Positions 59,713-64,000 of a DNA stretch of 64,000 nt are shown piece after piece. The translations under genes and the position numbers were made by a program. The stretch covers positions 8,468,263-8,532,262 of the forward strand of contig CALNVZ010003432.1 in the NCBI GenBank assembly GCA_940671915.1, read 5' to 3'. The notes under the pieces were generated by a model. That model was not told the DNA's origin, made no database searches, and was given only the letters and a program-made list of their open reading frames with translations. The stretch is from Paracentrotus lividus. Its lineage: Eukaryota > Echinodermata > Echinoidea > Camarodonta > Echinidae. Within the stretch, counting starts at the first letter, position 1; each line of letters begins with the position of its first letter.

Positions 59713-60170
59713 ACTCAGGGGCGATCCGAGAAATTTAACCTGGTACCGTTGGAAGCTTTGGTTTCTAATTCATTTTAAAAAGAATTTCATCCACCATTGG
59801 CTTCATTGGGCTTCATCAATTCTTTAAATGCTTTCAAAAAAGAAATGTGTTTTCATATTATATTTCTTTTTCATAAATGAAATGAGATAGGCGGCAGGCC
59901 TATTTCTTGTCTGGATATTATTCCTTTATTTTATTTATTTTTTTTTCTTTGTAGGGGGTTTAAATACCTCTCTCACTCCCTGTCTGTCTTCATCAATTCT
60001 TTAAATGCTTTCAAAAAAGATATGTGTTTTCATGTAATATTTCTTTTTCGTAAATGAAATGAGATAGGCAGCAAGCCTATTTCTTTTCTGGATGTTCTTC
60101 CTTTATTTCATTTTTTTTTCCTTTGTGGGGGGGGGGGGGTTAAATACCTCTCTCACTCCCTGTCTGTCTC
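59713..60170 (+). mobile_element. LINE 3' tail with a tandem-duplicated end
   Basis: Short frames TQGRSEKFNLVPLE (from 59,713) and INSLNAFKKEMCF (from 59,815) look like the decayed C-terminus of a non-LTR ORF2. The segment from TTCATCAATTCTTTAAATGC to CTCACTCCCTGTCTGTC is present twice, 59,811-59,987 and 59,988-60,168, with few differences (GGCGGCAGGCC versus GGCAGCAAGCC). Confidence 0.65.
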
Positions 60171-60267
60171 CCCTCTATCTCTTCTTTCTCAGTCTAAAAA
60201 CAACTGAATAACATCACTCTCTGTCATACATCAAACTTGTAAATTTTAGCAATATCAAAGTTAATTC

Positions 60268-60279
60268 ATGTTCAATCAG
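60268..60279 (+). CDS. Alternative candidate first exon of the second hexokinase gene
   Basis: ATGTTCAATCAG followed by a consensus donor GTAAGTACT in phase 0, 2.5 kb before the exon at 62,786; the join would read MFNQ-VQAELEPF. There is no promoter evidence, and it lies just after a LINE remnant. Confidence 0.2.
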
Positions 60280-62064
60280 GTAAGTACTAAAGTTGGTTTC
60301 AAATGTTATTTAAAATGGAACCAACCAATTATTACCAAAAGTCATACATTTCATATTGGGAGTGCCAATGGCAGTACTTGTATGCATTGATTAAAATGCA
60401 TTAAACATCAGCTCCCAATACAACTGTATTCTTTTCAAATACCTTCCCATCTCCGCTTTTAACCTTTTCCTTACAGCTCACTCCCCATTCCTCTTACATT
60501 GTACATATTGTGTTTTTTTATTCATACATGTATCTTTGTGCTGGCAATTGACATTTAGATGAAATAAACGCCACTTTATGATCATACATGTACAATCTTT
60601 AAAATGAAGCATGCATTACATCGTTGGCAAGTACTATCTGTCTTGAATGTGCATACATTGTGTGTGTTCATGTAGAACATTACCAGTTGCGATTTTCTCA
60701 AAATGTCACCAAAATGCAAAATGTACATTAATTATGCACAACTTTTGTATGCTCAAACATGTACATTGTATTGCCATATTTTCTGTCGTCACATATGTAA
60801 TGTTAATTGTTCTATAAAATGTATTGATCATTCTTGAAAAGTTCAAATTTCTTTTTCATGTATCTTTAATATTGAAAGATTTGCTCATGTTCATGTAGTT
60901 CTACAGTTGTATTTAGATTGAATTAGAGCGTCACATACAATGTACTTCATTGTCATTTTTAATGAAATGTTTCTGTAAATACATGCAAATATCATGTAGA
61001 TCAGTATCAAGGTGGATATCTACTAGTCTTTAGTATTTTGTCTTGAAAGCAAACCATTCAATCATGGAGGGACAATATATATTTTAATACTATTTATTTT
61101 TGGTCCTTAATTTACAACCTAGTCAAATAGTCTGGGGTTTTTTTTAGGCCAGGCTTGAATTCCATAAGATAAAAGGTCTGTTTATTCAAGACTATCATCT
61201 GGGTACACCTAGTTCTCTTTGCAGACTATAATTCTAACTTCTGACGTACATCCATTTCTGTTTTGTTTACCTACTCCAGACGTATTGATTAATGATTAAT
61301 CCCAAATTTTTTTTATGTAATTGAATAATTTTGTGAATGGAAAATTACCCAGTATAAATTCTGGAGAGAGATTTTTCACATGGAACCTTTGCTTGAAGGG
61401 GTTATTTTCCGAAGGTTATTGGCATGAAGAGTTATCACTATTTACATTACATATTCCGTAACCTAGTCAACTTTGATGCCAAATATTGAAAAGCTTCTGT
61501 TCTTATTTTTTATTTTAACAAGTATGTCCTCATCTTGACCTTCTAGCGAGTGTACAATGCTTTTTTCAAATTAAGTTTCTTAGAACTTGTCGAGTTCAAA
61601 TTAAATACATGTAACCTAACTTTCAATCAGGTTTTTTAGCTATTTGCCAATTGTGGATTTTATAGCTTTTTAATATGAAACAACCATTACTAAAAAAGAG
61701 ACATTTTATATTTAAATTTATGTGTGAAGAAAACAATAAAACTTTTTTTCTAAAGAATACAAACATTCAATGCTAAAAAAAAAACCTTTCAGTAGCTCTG
61801 TGCAAATTGAAATGTGTAGCGATACATTGTATCTGCCTAGTCATTGTAATCAGTTCTATATTTCCTCATTAATTTATCTTTTCACATTTTCATATTACTT
61901 TAAATGGATCATGCTTTGTTGTAGTTTATCACTGCCACATGTAATCTTATGTTATTGATATGAATTATCCACTTTATAGAGAGTATTTTGTGTAAGGTAC
62001 AAAAGATGAAAGTTTGGTGAAGGAGTATGAATAAGAATAGAAGAAACTGATGAAATGAAACTCT
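60280..62064. other. No recognised gene
   Basis: AT-rich DNA with scattered ACATGTA motifs. If the first exon of gene two lies upstream, this is intron. Confidence 0.6.
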
Positions 62065-62322
62065 TTGGCCCGAATTCACAAAGGTGGATTCTGCAAAATC
62101 CATGGTTTCAACCCTGGGTTTAACCTAGGGTTGGACCTAGGATTTTCAATTTGGTATCCACAAAGGTGGACTCTACTGAATCCACAGATCTGCAGCGACA
62201 TAATACGTCATAATTTGGGTCAAGTGTTGATCAATCATAAACTGGTGGATCTGTAGATTAAAAAACCCACGGATCCACGGATATGTAGGTTTTGCAGAAT
62301 CCTCCTTTGTGAATTCGGGCCA
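62065..62322. mobile_element. 258-bp TIR element with TGGCCCGAATTCACAAAGG ends
   Basis: TGGCCCGAATTCACAAAGG at the left is exactly inverted at the right (CCTTTGTGAATTCGGGCCA), and pairing continues through GGATTCTGCAAAA. GGTTTAACC-like and GGATCC-like motifs repeat inside. No convincing target duplication was found. Confidence 0.85.
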
Positions 62323-62785
62323 TAGTTTTTGAGGAAATGTCATTTTTTGGCTATAAATATAAAACTTTACAGTGGTAACTTGTTAAATCAGGAATCTCTT
62401 TAAACCAGGGTAAAAAAAATACATAAAGCTGGGTTCAACAAAATTAAAATCAAATTGATGAATATTTTGCATGCCATTACATATTTAACAAGTACCATCA
62501 TAATTTACTTTTCGCTACCAGATAACAGTCACTTTTCCGAATGGCAAATCTAAAAAAGAGCTCTCACTATTAAAAACAAAAACAAAACACTCAAGAGTTC
62601 AGCTTAACTTTTTACATAGAGCTGATTTCAGCTATTTTTCTTTCTTTTTTTTTTTTTCCAGCTTATTTTACTTTTCGTCTGTGCAAGAGTACACTCTCAA
62701 TTTCATTTTTTTTTGTTTTTTTTTGTTTTAAGTTCTTTTATTTGTTGTCACTCACACCTCTGACTCTTGCCTTTCTCCATTGCAG

Positions 62786-62948
62786 GTCCAAGCCGAGCTG
62801 GAGCCATTCAACATCTCGTTGGAACTGATGAAGGACATTGGAGATAGATTGACCAAGCAGATGGTCAAGGGACTGGACAAAGCCACTCATCCAGAGGCTA
62901 AGGTCAAGATGTTCCCTACCTATGTCCAGTCATTACCAGATGGCACAG
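62786..62948 (+). CDS. Second hexokinase gene, exon 2 (partial gene)
   Basis: Acceptor CCATTGCAG, donor G|GTAAAC, 163 nt, same phase as exon 2 of the first gene. It begins VQAELEPFNISLELM and ends KMFPTYVQSLPDGT. By hand, 26 of 54 residues match the first gene's exon 2, so it is a separate, old paralogue and not a recent copy. Its exon 3, with the phosphate loop, must lie beyond the window. Same strand as the first gene, about 16.3 kb past its stop. Confidence 0.93.
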
Positions 62949-64000
62949 GTAAACTTTAGAGAGAGTGAAAGGGTCATATACATGAACTGGGGAAGGGGGG
63001 CTGAGGAGGGTTTTAAAAATATCTTCTTCATAGGGGGCTCTTTTCAACCTTTTCAGGACAAAATAGCCCGTACAATGTATGTACATGTTTTCAGTGGTAA
63101 ATAATTTGATTGATGGGGGCTGTTTTTAGCCTCATGAGGGCAAAATCGCACTTACATGTAGCCTTTATGTTCTTTTTATCCTGGGGCTTTGGTGCTTGCG
63201 GATAGTGGATAGATTAAGTGTATATTGGCCTACAATTTTCTGTACGATTAGTCATACCTTTTTTAAAGCATTGCAGGTGGCTACATGACCAGGAGATCCA
63301 CAGCAGTGGCAGATCCAGGATTTAGAAGTGGGGGGGCGTTAGGGGGTGAGGGCAAATATACTATACAGTGGGGATCATAGTGTAAGGTAGATGACAATTT
63401 TCTTGGCTATAGGGCCTATTGTTCATATCGATGATTCCTCAGAAATTTTGGGCTGTATACCCTTTGTGCACCTCCCCCCCCCCCCCAATCCCTTGCATAA
63501 CTTCCAGAAATAGCAACTGACACATAGCTGTACAGATATTTTGGTGAATGGTTCTTTTTACAAGAGCAATTTGTCAGACTGTACAAACAGCTTGTCTGTG
63601 TAAGATAAATAAAGTTGATTACTATATAACCAGATTAAAGGATTATCACCTTCAGTTATTTTAGATGTACAAAGGAATGTAAAAATTTAAAAGTTTAATA
63701 TTGTTTTGTACTTTCACCTGAGCTCTTCTTTTATAGCTTAAAAAACCTAGATTTGTGTTTCTGTTTCTGTTTTTTTTTTTTTTTTTTGGCTGTGTTTTTT
63801 TTACTTCTTGATGCAATGCACAGTGTAGGCCTATTGACTTTGAGTTTGAGGTCACTTTGGCCTAGTTATACAATGTAGTCTGTCTGGATATGAAAGACGT
63901 CACAAGGGCAAATGTTAATGTATTGATTTCTTGCTCCGCGCTCCTGAACGAATGCCAAGATAACAAAGACATGCGATTTTACAGATGTAGCAATGTTTCT
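62949..64000 (+). other. Intron 2 of the second hexokinase gene (to window end)
   Basis: Contains a G-rich repeat remnant (GTGGCAGATCCAGGATTTAG, then GTGGGGGGGCG, at about 63,307-63,342), a poly-C run near 63,473-63,486 and poly-T at 63,769-63,787. No further exon seen. Confidence 0.7.

Overview
The window is animal nuclear DNA: AT-rich, with long introns, GT-AG splice junctions, microsatellites and many short transposons. The palindrome TACATGTA recurs throughout, and the SINE, LINE and MITE repertoire looks like that of a marine invertebrate. An echinoderm, perhaps a sea urchin, is my best guess. That guess rests on sequence texture, not on a search.

Layout. 1-14,085: tandem satellite of about 211-bp monomers. 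Two short blocks are clean; the interior (about 1,345-12,970) is so full of random-looking indels that it resembles unpolished long-read sequence. 14,090-14,990: three degenerate units of about 330 bp. 15,287-46,455: one complete nine-exon hexokinase gene on the + strand. Every splice phase closes, giving 465 residues with the catalytic residues in place. Introns 1-4 are large and packed with non-autonomous DNA transposons, SINE pieces and simple repeats. Introns 2 and 3 also hold broken copies of exons 2 and 3. 46,456-62,785: 3' flank and intergenic DNA with a fold-back structure, a broken LINE reverse transcriptase, several MITEs, a 775-bp tandem duplication and a duplicated LINE tail. 62,786-62,948: exon 2 of a second, divergent hexokinase gene in the same orientation, which runs off the window. 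The locus is therefore a tandem hexokinase cluster.

The strongest unexpected structure is a set of terminal-inverted-repeat elements that begin with GG and are flanked by 4-bp A/T-only direct repeats: 23,899-24,677; 29,516-30,546; 31,218-32,272; 35,672-37,812. Each carries many copies of its own short internal motif. Other elements have TTAA flanks (piggyBac-like), TTA flanks (Harbinger-like), TGTA flanks (two elements sharing TATCGTC ends) and a CTG-flanked element with near-perfect 65-bp inverted repeats. The piggyBac-like element sits inside a relic copy of hexokinase exon 3, which gives a relative order of events.

No tRNA, rRNA, CRISPR or bacterial-type feature was seen. Most short open frames in the window are chance frames in repeats or pyrimidine-rich tracts.
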